Below are positions 46,301 to 58,300 of a stretch of DNA of 64,000 nt, piece after piece. How positions within the stretch are numbered: the first letter of the stretch is position 1; each line of letters opens with the position of its first letter. The notes under the pieces were generated by a model. The model was given only the letters and a program-made list of their open reading frames with translations. It made no database searches and was not told where the DNA came from. Position numbers and translations under genes: made by a program. Origin of the DNA: Pipra filicauda (taxonomy: Eukaryota > Chordata > Aves > Passeriformes > Pipridae); the NCBI RefSeq assembly GCF_003945595.2, contig NW_024104769.1, positions 154,400 through 218,399 of the forward strand, read 5' to 3'.

Positions 46301-49300
46301 CACTTCTAAGAGCTTTTTAATTAAGTGCGAGTGGGTTGGAGAGAATCTAGACTTTCTTTAATAAGAAGCTTTTGAAAAAAAAAAAAAAAGTTACTTTTAA
46401 TAAGAAGAGTATTTCTACAATCTCGTCTAGACACCGGCAGCGCAAGGTTATGGGAAAATCCCGACGGGCCTTATGCTGCATTAAGGGATGAAGGTGGTTT
46501 TTTTGGGGTGCAGCACCAACACAAAGTGGGGGCTTAAAGGCAGGGTGCTTAGTAGGAAAGGATGGAGGACGTGGGGGTGCCCTCTCCTTGTTGCTTTCTT
46601 GGGGTTAAAAGGACAAAATTTGGGAGATATTCTCCCTCCCTGCCGAAACGTATCACCCCATCCACCCCCCAAACCGTGTGCCCCCGGCAGTGGCACCGTA
46701 ACCCAGATTGCTGAGTGCTGCATATGGAGCAGGCTTTACCCCCCTCCGCTTAACTCCACCTCTTAGGAAATGTAATCAAGGACTCCAGCAGCGCGGGAGA
46801 GGGTAATGGGATCGAGCCTTTCACTACTAGGTCACTGGCCGGGGGCCAGCCCGGCTCACTAATGACCCAGAGATGTGTCCCCATCCGCTTCGGTGGGTGG
46901 GAAGCTCCTTCCCGAGGCATCAGCCCCCACATGGACGAGGTTTGCTCAGGAGGAAAAGGGTTTGTGGCACCAAGAGCCAAGCACCCCTCCCTGTGCGCCT
47001 GAGCGGCAGATTGTCCAAACGCTGTTTCTCCTGCCACTAGAGCTATTTTTAACAGCTATCAGCCCTGACAAGCGGTCCTGGATTAGCAGCAGGGCAGATT
47101 TAATGGCCTGAGGCCACAGGCTTTCCCAAGAGCCGCCCAGTCGGGCACATCCAAGCCCCAAATCAGGCCTCTGCCTGGGCACAGCATAACTCACACCATC
47201 CCCCTGCCTGCTCTGCCCCACAGGGAAGCAACAGGACCTCCCAGCCCTTCTCACAGTGGCTCCCCACTAACCGGCACTGGGTCTAGAGGCAGCAGCTCTA
47301 CGTCAGCCTGGAAAACCCGAGCCATGAGCCCACTTCACTCAGGCCCGTCTTTCATTATGAAATAAAAGCGCCACAGTCTTTTACAGCAGAGCAATATTGC
47401 AATTGTGAGCGGCGGCAATTGAGGCCATTACTGCCGAATGCCACGAGGCGCCGGTGGCACACTACCCATTACCGCCCGGGGATCCCGGGAGAACAGGCGT
47501 GGGAAGCAGCGCTCCTGCTCCAGCCCTTTCTCCTCCGCTTGTTTAGATCAGTTACCGCCTGAAAAATGTGACACACAAGGCTGCGGAGCTCGCGGAACAG
47601 CCACACCACAGGAACAAGCCCCCACAATAAACACCAGCAAGTACAAGACCGAGAGCCCTGATCCGGTGCTTCCCAGCAGGATGAGGGCAGAGTGTCGGCA
47701 GCAGCGGTGGGATATGATGCTCACCTAGACAAAACCCACAAAGGTGGACACCTGCCCCAGCTCAGCAGTGTCACCCAGGATGCTCAGACCATTTCAGACC
47801 ATTTGCTTTCTTCTCTCCCACATCCATGTGGGATGCTCTCAGCTTTCTGCTGAGGGTGATTCCACGCTCATCCAAAGGCTGCTGTCGCATTAACCCGATT
47901 CTCTTAGGATCACACCAGGACAACAGAGCCTCTGGGGCTGCCTCAGAGCCAGATGTTACCAATGCCAGCCCCATCCCCACACTCACACTGCACTGTCAGG
48001 TAGGCAGAGGCTGATGGCGAGCGGCCCAGGCTGTTGCTGGGGATACAGGTGTATTTTCCAGAATCCTCTGGCTTGACATGGAAAATAATGAGCGTCCCGT
48101 CGATCAGGATCCGCACCCTCAACTTCAGGTCGCTGCGAGAGAAGAGGAGAGGAGGATCACCGGGAGGCCCAGGGCAACGCCCAGCACAATCCCAGCTCCT
48201 GGCACAACTCCCAGCTGCCAGGCCAGGTGCCAACTCACTTCTTGAAGTAGACGTTCTCCTCCTCCCAGTACCACAGGTAGGTGAGGTTCCCGGGGTACGC
48301 CTCGGCCTGGCAGGTGAAGAGTGCATCCTGGGAGATGTTGACCGTGATGTTCTCCGGAGGGGAAACGATAAAGGGAGGTCCTGGAGGGGGGGGAAGAGGA
48401 AAGTGTCACCCCCACCCCTAAAGGTGTCCCCACAAAGCTTGCTCAGGCTCAGCTCCATCACAGCAGTGTTGGCTGGGAGCTGCTGGAGGGCTCTGGGGCA
48501 GAGCTGGCCCTGATTCCCTGGGATCACAGGGTGCAGGGACTGACTGAGGGCCACAGTGACCCTGTTATTCCCAACCTTTTCCCTAATCTCTACAGCTTTG
48601 TGGACGGGGTCCATGCCTGTGGTGCACGGCTCTGCTTCTCTCAGGGCACACAAACACACGCCTCACTTCATCCCGAGCACTTCTCCAGAATAGCATCACC
48701 CACGGGAAAAATCCAGGGAGGGGGAGAGCACTGCAAACTGCCAGGAGCCAGCAGTTCACCACTGCCACAAAAGCAGAGCAGAGGACACCCCGCTCTCCCC
48801 TCTGCGCCGGTAGCTGTTGACCTAATTAAAGATTTATTTAATAAGAGCGGGAGCGCGGAGCAGGAGGCCTGTCATGCATCACCGCTGTCTGACGAGGCGC
48901 TTCATGACAGCCTCAATCTTTTCCCCGCTTCCCCAACAAAACCGAGCTGCCATCGGGGCCTGGCTGCTCGTCAGGACAGCACAGCCACCGCCACAGCCCA
49001 ATTAAGGACATTCCTCCATCCTCCGAACGGGATGCGGAGCCGGGGAGCAGCCGGCACGGTGCCAAGCGCAGAGGCCTTGGGGTGGCACCGCATCCCTGTG
49101 GTCCTACGTGTCCCCATTCCCAGCGCTCCCGGGGGGGTGCTGAGGGGCTGGAAGGGCTCACCTTGAACGAGCAGGCGCGTGGTGTGCACGGCCTCCCCCT
49201 GGATGCTGTACGCCCGGCAGGTGTAGGCACCTCTGTCCTCCCGGCTGATGGAGAGCACCGTAAGGCTCCCGTCGCTCACCTGGGAACAACAAGGGAAGAT

Positions 49301-52300
49301 CCTTGGAGCGTGGGCAGGGACCCCCCCCCAGGGAGATGGGGGAAGACCCTCCCTCCCTGCTTCCCACGGCACGGGAGCTGCCGGTGCTTTTAGGGCCGGA
49401 TGAGAGACGGGTTTCCCCACTCTGCAAGGCTTCGGATATTAATAAACCAACACATGCGTTTCTGCTCGACGCCAAGGGGAAGGGAAGGAAAAAAAATAAA
49501 GCATAAAATAAATAAATAACCATCGCAACGCGTTTATCTCCCGGAGAAGCGACTGGCAGGCAGCAGGATCCAAACTGCTCCTGCCAAGCGCCCCGGCACC
49601 TCGGGGTGCTTCATAACGAGCAGGATGCCTCGTTAGAGCATTCCCTGCTCCCCAGGGACCAGCCCCACTGCTGAGGTGGGAAGTGAGGGGGAGACCCCAG
49701 CCTGGCCACTGTCCTCCCCCCATGGGGACACCTCACAGCTGGAAGAGGAGTGGACAGGTTGCCCCTCAGGGATACAACAGAGGAGGGATGGATATGGGAC
49801 CATCACCCTCGGGGTAGCAGCACCCCCACGCACAGGGAGCCCTCCCAGCCAGGCTTCCCCCCCACCTTATTCTGCCTCATCCTTCTATTTCAATTAGTAA
49901 CAAATGATTCCTAATTACTCTCATTAGTGCCTGCGCTGATTCCAATGCCTGATTTACCAATTACAGCTCAGGGGGGAATCTCTGCCTGGGAGCCTCTGGG
50001 ATGCAAAAAGGGTCCTGAAGGGGAAGGGAGGAGGGGAAATCCTCTCTGCTCAAACCCCTCCTGCATCCATCCCTGTTGGAGGACACACATCCCCAGGCTG
50101 CAGCCCCCATCCCATCTCCAGGGTCCCAGCCCCTGGGATGGGTCCACAGGGAGCAGCTCGGGTGTAGGAGTAGGGCTGTCCGAAGCACCTGGGGGGTCTC
50201 CAGCCCTCACCCAAGGGCAGCCAGCATTACAAGCTGCTGCTCAGCAGGGATGAGGAGGGGGAAAATGGGCATTTCAGCATGGAAAAGTGCTGAGAAAGCA
50301 TGTCTGGCTCCAGGCACGGCGGAGCTGCCGCCGCCATAGTCCTGTCAATACTGTCCCGCCAGCGGGGAGCCCAGGAGTCCCCACAGCAGCCCCCACCAGA
50401 GACCCTGTCCCCCCCCACCTACCTGGTACTTGCCATTGTCACCCAAAAGGTCTCCCTCTCTCAGCCAGGTGACGATGGGCTTGGGGTTCCCGAACGCCAT
50501 GCAGGTCAGGGTGACACTGCTGCCCTCCTTCGCCTCTACGTACTGCGGCGGGGTCTCCGTGAAGGTGGGGGGAGCTGCGGGGCACAGGAGACCACCGTGA
50601 CCCCCCCCAGTTCCACTGTGGCTCCGGGGGGGCACAGGGACAGAGGGGCAGCTGCCTGCACACCAGGGACACCCTAAACATCCTCGCAGCGGGGCTGAGA
50701 CCACCCCAAAAGCGAACGAGGCTGCAGGGACAGGGATGACAGCGGCTCTCACAGCAGCTGTCCCTGGGGACACCGACCAAGGGCTGCCACACCGCACCCC
50801 AGCCCTGTCCCCTCTCCTCCCCACCAGCTCCGGGGCACCGCGCCCCCCCCCCCTCGCTGCACATTAACTCGCTCTTGTCAAAACATGGGAAAACACCGCA
50901 GTGCAGATCGAAAGGCTCCTTCCTGATGAAAGAGGCTGGCAGGATTACAGCCCGCCCCTAATTACCCGCGGTTGTTAAAGCCCACTTTAGAGGAAGACAG
51001 GTTGGCAATTTAATCTGCTCGGGGAAAAAGGAAAAAATAAAGAATTATATTTTGTTTCTCCCCAAATGATTTTTATTTTCCCCCTAAGAAAATTAAGCGT
51101 TGTAATGCGCTGGGGGAAAGCCACAGCCTTCACCCTGAAAGCAATCCCTCGAGCTGGAAGGATTATGGTTATTATATTGTTATTAAGCCCCTGCACGCCC
51201 TGTGCTGTATAAAACCCCCAAAATGCCCCATTTTGCCAAGAGGAGGGACAGGGCATCTGGGGCCACTTCCAGTCTCCTGAGCTGGCGGTTTGCAGGATCT
51301 GTACACGTGGTGGAGGTGAACCATGCACCATCCTCCTCCTCCTTCTCTTTCCCTCTTTCCCAAGCCCTCGGAGCTCATTAGCAGGCAGGGGGAAAGCAGG
51401 AAACGGCAGGCAGGGCAGCAGGCAGGGATGGGGCTGGTGGCCTGCACAGCCCCGCTTGCAAAGCTCCTGCTCACTAATTGGGCTCAATTAGGTGGCTCTG
51501 CTCCATGCCATCCCCCCAAAGGTTAAATTGATTGCTCAAGGTCAAGGCAATACCAGCAAGGAGCTGCCGGTGCCCACATCTCCTCTCCAGCCACCCCACT
51601 GCAGCAGGAGAGGCACAGCCCTGCTGCCGAGCTAAAAATAAAGATCTCTCTCCCGATGTGCAGAATGACAATTTGCTAATTACTTTAATATACGGCCTTA
51701 ATAAAATGAAAAAGTAATTTGAGTAAATCTGAATTTCAAGAAAACAAAGATTTGATTTTCTGATCTGTTTGTTGAGAGGAGATTCGTTCCCAGCCCCGGT
51801 TCTTGATGTCTCCCCTTTAAACAAGCTCCACGCAATTAAACTGAGGAATCCCTAATAAAACTTTGTCCCTTTTGAAGTCGTGGCCAGCCTGGACGGCTCC
51901 AGGCTCCTGTGTCTGCGAGGCACAGGTGCCACTGAGGTCCAGCATCCATCAGAAACCCGGCATCCACCCGAAATCCCATTCTGGCACCGCTCACCCTGCA
52001 CCGTGAGGTGGACCCAGCTGCCGTTGTGGAAGGTGTCGTACTGCTGGTCCAGCATGAGCACTTTGCACTCGTACCAGCCCTGGTCCTCGGAGCGCACCTG
52101 CTCAATGCGCAGGGAGGCTTTGTCGTGCAGGCTGGCCCGGCCTGTGGGAGAGCACAACATCAGCTCCACGGCCCCCCGACACCGGGGCAGCCCCCCGAGG
52201 TGCTGCCGCAGGGGACACCCCGTCCCACCCCAGTTTGGGGGCTGGTGGAGCCTCCTGGTCACGGCCAGCTGGTGACACACTCGCCCGTCTGGGGATGGCA

Positions 52301-55300
52301 GAGCCAAGCTGCCACGGCCAGGCAAGGTGCCTCGAGCGGTGTCTGCCCGCAGTGACACCGGCCTTCTGCTCCCAGCCGGGGGCTGGCGGCAGGACAGCCG
52401 GCATGCAGGCGTGCCTCAAAGCCTTCCCTGGCCTGGGAGACTCCCAAAAAGCAGGGCGGTCCCGAGCTGACCCGGTGCACAGCCCCCCAAAAAAAAAAAA
52501 AAAACGGGTCAGGAGCAAACCAGTCCAAACCTCCACCACTGGGTTTTGTGGCACTGCTCATTCATGAGCTGAGTTTGGCAGGGCTCAGCCCAGCCCGAGT
52601 GGTGCATCTTTGCTGCTGCAGCATTTCTCAGGAAACAATTCGGGCAGAGAGCCCTGCAATACCCAGGGAAGATCCCCAGGACAGCACTCCCCAGGGAACG
52701 GGATACCAAAATGGGCCTGCCCCACCACACCAGCCTCCTCAGGGCTGGTCCCCGGGTCACACCCCCCACCAGAGGACACCAGCCACGTGTCACAGGTGGC
52801 ACACTGGCGAGCGGCCACATGGGCTCTGCAGCTCCAACCTGTCACCTCTGCCCGGCACGTGGCCCTGGCTCCATCCCCCCAGGGTCCCTCCCCAGGCTCA
52901 CAGCTGCTCCGGGGCGCAGCGGCAGCAGCCACCGCCACCACGCGTCACCCTGGGTTTCTCTGCCTCGCTTGCTCCCGTCCCACGCAGCCCAGCTGGCTTC
53001 CTAACACTGCTGCTTAATTAAAACCAACTGGGTGGAAAGCGAGCAACGAGAGGCAGAGCCCGCGTGGTTTCCGACGGAGGAACGGATGGAGCGGAGCTGT
53101 GCATCCCAGCCTGCGCCAGCAACCGGGACCTGGCACGTCCCCCCCCCGTCCCCCTGCTCCCCCAGGACTCACCGGCATACTCTGGGTCGACATGGGGAGG
53201 GTAAAACCCAAACTTGATGAAGATGGGGATGGGGACGCCGAACTTGAACCACTCCACGACATAGGGAGGGGGCTGTCCCGTGAGCGGGTGGATCACGTCG
53301 CATGGCAGGATCACGCTCTCGCCAGCGCGAGCGGTCACGAACTCGGGCTCCTCCCTCGAGCCGAGGGCACCTGCGAGGGGGCGAAGGAACAAACTGTGGC
53401 TGATCCCACTGCTGGACCCCAGCATCAGACTGGGACCCCCGGGAGAGCCACAGCAGAGGAGATGCCTGTCCCCAGCTGCCTGTCTCCACCGAGGGCAGCC
53501 CCTGGATCTCCAAAACCAAGAGGGAGTCCCCAAGCTCCTCCACTCAGCTCCAGGGCCACCCCGAGCCACCACAAGATACATGAAAGTGGCCATTAGAACT
53601 CACTGCTCCAGGACAGCTTCCCAATCTCTGCACCAGGGCAAGGGTGCTGCCCTGAGACCCCACAGGGGTTTTGGGGACCCCCTGCTCTCAGTAGAGGGGG
53701 GCACAGAGTATGCCTAGCACTGCTCCCCACCTACCAGCACCAGCAGGGCTACCCCATGTCCCTATGGCAGGGAAAAGGCTGCTTTTAGCAGCCCTGCTTG
53801 TGTCCCTACATCTTCCAGCAAGCATGCAGGGACCACTGACCACAGCTCTGCTGTGCCAGCCCAGTGACCCAGCTCTCCTGCAGCTGCCAGGGTGGGCTGA
53901 GCCCCTGGAGCAGCGATGCTCCAGCCAAGTCAACGTGTCCTCGGGCATCCCTGAGAGCCCCGAGCCCGAAACCCGGCTGCGACCTGCACGTCAGGTCTGT
54001 CACCCTGCTCCTCCCAGTTGGGTAATTACAGGGGACTTTGGTCTCAGCTCCGAGGCTGCTCCACCCCGGCTGTGCCGCCCTGCTCGCTGCAGCCTGGCGT
54101 CATCCTGCTCTGCCAGCAGCAGCAAAGCTGCATCCTCAGCACAGCGTTCGGAAAGGGAGAGAAAGGGAAACCCAGGGCTGGGGGGAAGCCAAAGAGGGGG
54201 GGCCCCCCAAAACTAGGTTCAGACCCACATTTCCCTTCCCATCAAGGAAGGGCCCCCCATTTTCCTGGCACACGCGGCTGCCGCCTGCTCCGGGGGGATG
54301 CTCGGGGAGGGATGCTCGGGGAAGCACGTTCCCACTCCTCCGCGCTGCTCCTCGGGGCCGCCGGTGATTGGCGGCGAGTGACATCACCGCTTCCCCGCCG
54401 CGGGAGCCGAGCATCACCGGCTATTTTTGGCTCTGGCACAAGCGCGTACCGGCGAGAGGCCCGTGATGTGCCACCCCACGGGCCCACCAGCCGAGTGTCC
54501 CCGTGGGAAGGGCAGCGGGCAGAGCCGGTCACGGCTCTCACAGGGCACACGCACGGCGTGCCACCGCAGAGGGTCACAGCCTGACGGTCACCCAAGTGTC
54601 CTTAGCCCCCACACCACCGGCAAACTGGGCACCGGCGGCCGTTCAACTGGGAGGGCTGGCTGGTGGCAGCGGGGCAGGTGAGGCCGGGGTGCAGAGCTGA
54701 GAGCTTTGCGAGGAGCCGACGCTGCATTGTACGCCCACTGCAGGCACCCGGCCCTGCTAGGGGGGTCCTGCACAGCCACAGAGCCGCCTGGACCCCGCCG
54801 GGGAGGGGGGATCGCTGAGCACACACGTGCACTGTGCATGCACACACGCGCACCCCGCTTTGCACCACGCCGACAACACTCTCACACCTCTCCATCCCTC
54901 AGTTATCGCTGCATCGCCAATGAGCTCACATTCGCACCCTGTCAGCAGGGACGGTGTCAGCCCTCCCCTGCCGCCCCGGCACAGAGCTGTGAGAGCCCGT
55001 CCTGACCCCGCTGCGCCCATCTCGGGCTTGGGAGGGGGGCTGCGCTGCAAGGCTGGAAGCCCCCTCCCTGCCCATGGTCCTCCTGCGCCGATCGGGGACA
55101 GCGGCTGTCACGTGCCGCTCAAGAGCATCCAAGGACGCGCTTCGCCGGCCGCCTTGCCCGAGCGAGCGGGTCCCCAGCACCTCACTGCCTGCAAAGCCAC
55201 AGCCTTCCTTCCACCGACAGCAGAGGATGGAGAGGGCAGCACTGCAGTCCCTTCCCCAGCCCCCTGCCTGCCCCAGCCCACCAGCTGCCAGCGCACCAAG

Positions 55301-58300
55301 GCGGGATCTTGGTTTCCAGCCCAACACCAAATGGAGCCTGGGATGCTGACACTTGCCCAGCTGGAGCAGCTCTTTGCCCAAGAGGCCACCCAGACACCCC
55401 GGGGATGGGTGCCAGGGCGTCACGCGACGCCAGGATCCCCTGACTGGCTCCCCAGCAAAGCAGTGGGTGACGTTCCCCGGGGAGGGGACGAACCAGCCGC
55501 TCCGCCGGACCCACGGCTGGCCACGGCTGCCCGGGCTAGGAAAATAGGTCAGCCCCGGCAGCTCTGAGCGCCGGTGTCTGATCGCAGGGCCGGTGGGGAA
55601 TTGCACGCACGGCTGAGCATCACCTCCCCACGCGCACGGCCGACTGGCAGCCACGGCGGATAACCGGCCCCCGGCTCTCCCCAGCTGCCACCCGCCCCGC
55701 TACCACCCCGTGCCCTCCTGTCCCCGCTTCCAGAGAGGCCTGAAAGCAAGGGGAGATGCTTCACAAACCCTCTTTGGGTCTCCTCAACTTCCCAACCCAG
55801 CCCCGCGCTCCCAGCCCCGACCAGGTTTTCCCGCCTAGTCCAGGCCAAGAAGGCACGCGAGCGATGGGAGGCTGCAGCTCTCGATCCAAAGTGTTTCTCA
55901 CCCCCACATTTGTAGGGAAACGCTTGAAAACAACTCGCAGACGCCAGAAGAAACAGAGCACAAATAGACAGGGTATTTTTAAACCCACTTGGTCTTCCCA
56001 GCCAAGTTCAGAGGGGCTTCAAGGCTTAACCTGCAGTTTGGAAATACGGTCGCCATCAGCGAGCAGCAGCGGGGATGGGAGCCCTGAATCCCCCTCGGTG
56101 CGGGAGCTCACGTGAAGCTGGGGGATGCCTCGTAAAGAAAAACAAGTAATCAACAGGCTTCATCATCCAAGCAGATCCAGGGAAAATAAAAGCACGCCGT
56201 GTGCCAGGAGGCAAGAATACAAGATGCGGAGGTGGAGTTGAACAGCATCCCAAAGGGAGAGGAGGGAAGGCTGCCGCCACGGAGACGGTGCCACCACGGG
56301 GCTCCCCAGCATGGTGATGCCAGGGATGGGGAGACCCTCACCTGGATCTGGGCATCCAATTCCTCCCATCCCAAAGGCAGAGACATAAGGTGACACAGGA
56401 CTTGGTGAAGCTGAAGGCTGCCAGCATCTCAGGTGCACTCGCTAAAGCAGGACCCTTCCTGCAGGTGCTTCGTGACAAGGAGGTGGCCATGGTTTGGAAA
56501 CCACCAGGTTTCCAAAGGAACCAATGCCTGGGAAGGCTGTCCTGCCCAGGACAGCGGACACCCATGCCCTGAGTCAGAGAGGTGACCTACTATCTCCTTG
56601 CAGCCTGCTAACAAGCATGGAGGCACCATTATCTGCTTCCAACACTGCCCCCCTACCCCAGGCACTCCTCCCCATCCCTGTCCCCCCGTGGGGAAGGCTG
56701 GGGGAGCAGGCACGGGGCCCCGAGCCTGTGGACCTCTCCTCCCTGCCGAGCACAGACGAGATCTGCTCTGACACATCCCGCTCACATCGGTGGAGGCGGG
56801 ATATGGCAGGGATCTCTGAGGACAAGGCCACCAGCGTGGCATATGGAGGCCAGCAGGGAAGGAGAGCAGGCAGCCATCACTGTGAAACGAGGAGGGAGGC
56901 GACTGCAGCCCATGGTGGGGACAAGGACAACATGCTGCAGGGACCCTGCTGTAAAAGCACTGCATGGGACACCTGCCCCCCACCTCCATAACCCCCCCAA
57001 GTATCTCGGGGGGGTTGCACCCCCTCCTGCAAACTCGATCCCCCCCCCCGGCCAGGGGTACTGAGAGCCCCCCAAAAGCCTCTGCCTGTCCCCTGATGGG
57101 GGGGATCTCTGGGGCCCCGGAGCGCAGCCCTAGCCCCCTCCCCCAGCTGGAAAGCAGCATCTGGGCTTTCAGCGCGATTCCTGCGTTTTAAACCCGATTT
57201 TCCAGATGGATGGAGGGCAGCGCGCAGGTCAAGCGACATGCCTCAAGGTCACACGGGGCCAGCGAGGAGAAGGATTAGCTGCTGTCAGGGGTGGCTCAGT
57301 GCCCCATTCACAGTGAGACAGTGACTCTAAACCCCGTCTCTGGCACAAGGGGTGTCCTGTGGGACCACCACCACCACCCCCATGCAGGCTGGCAGCTTCC
57401 CTGGCATCCCTAGGGGAGCGTGCATGCACGGAGTGCTGCCCCACAACAGCCCCATGGTGGGTCCCTGCTCCCTGGAATGACTCAGGTGGGAACATGCCTG
57501 GCTGGGCAGCAGCTCAGCGAGCACGTGGTAGCACAGGTTGGTGCTCGGAGAGGCACAGAGATGGGGCAAGTGAGAAAATCACTTCCCTGCAGTCACCCTA
57601 CTCCCACCTGGGGGTCCCCTGCGCCCCCTCCCTCTAAACACCACCTGGAGTAGAGCATCCCCAAGTGCCACATGGCAGCTGCCTCGTGGGAACCATCATC
57701 TCCCAGCAACAACCAGCAGCTACCTGTGCATTCCCCGAGAGCTCCCTTCGCATGCCACGGGGCTGAGCGAGCTGCTGCAGTGGGAGGTTGGAGCCCAAAC
57801 CCATCCCAGAGGAGACCTCCTGCACCTGGAGGCACTGCCAGGGTGCTGTGCCCCCCAGCCCAGCCCCACACAGCACCAGTACCCATGGGCAGGCTGCCCA
57901 TTGCCCTCTCCACAGAGTAGCATGTACCACTCCAGTGCCTTCACAGCCTTCCTGGAAAACTGGGATGCAGGCAGCGCTCTGAGCTGCCCGCCAGCAGCTC
58001 CTGAATCACACTGTTCCTGGCTCAGGCAGCCCTCCCACCAACGCCAGCCTCTCCACTGTGGAGCGGGCGGAAGGGAGTTGTTTTTCCAAAGGCCAGCTGG
58101 TCGCTCAGGGCTCCCAGCTCAGGAGATGCCTCCCGCAGGGAAAGGGAGAGGGAAGGATCCTCCATCGGCACGGAACAGGGCTGGACCCACTGCTCGCCCA
58201 TCTGCAGGGCTTCTCTTCCAGCCTCAAGGCACGACCTCCAAGGTAAAGGACTAGAGGTGAATGGGAGCTGTCCCACCCTGGTGCAGCTCCGGAGAGGAAC

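Larger units (their letters stand above)
45639..47986 (-). other. IGSF9B intron 7
   Basis: 2.35 kb with two AT-rich islands (listed separately) and a homopolymer C-run near 46227 and A-run near 46375. No extra exon seen. Confidence 0.8.
50575..51994 (-). other. IGSF9B intron 3
   Basis: 1.42 kb, mostly AT-rich from 50870 to 51870 in contrast to its neighbours; candidate elements listed separately. Confidence 0.8.
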
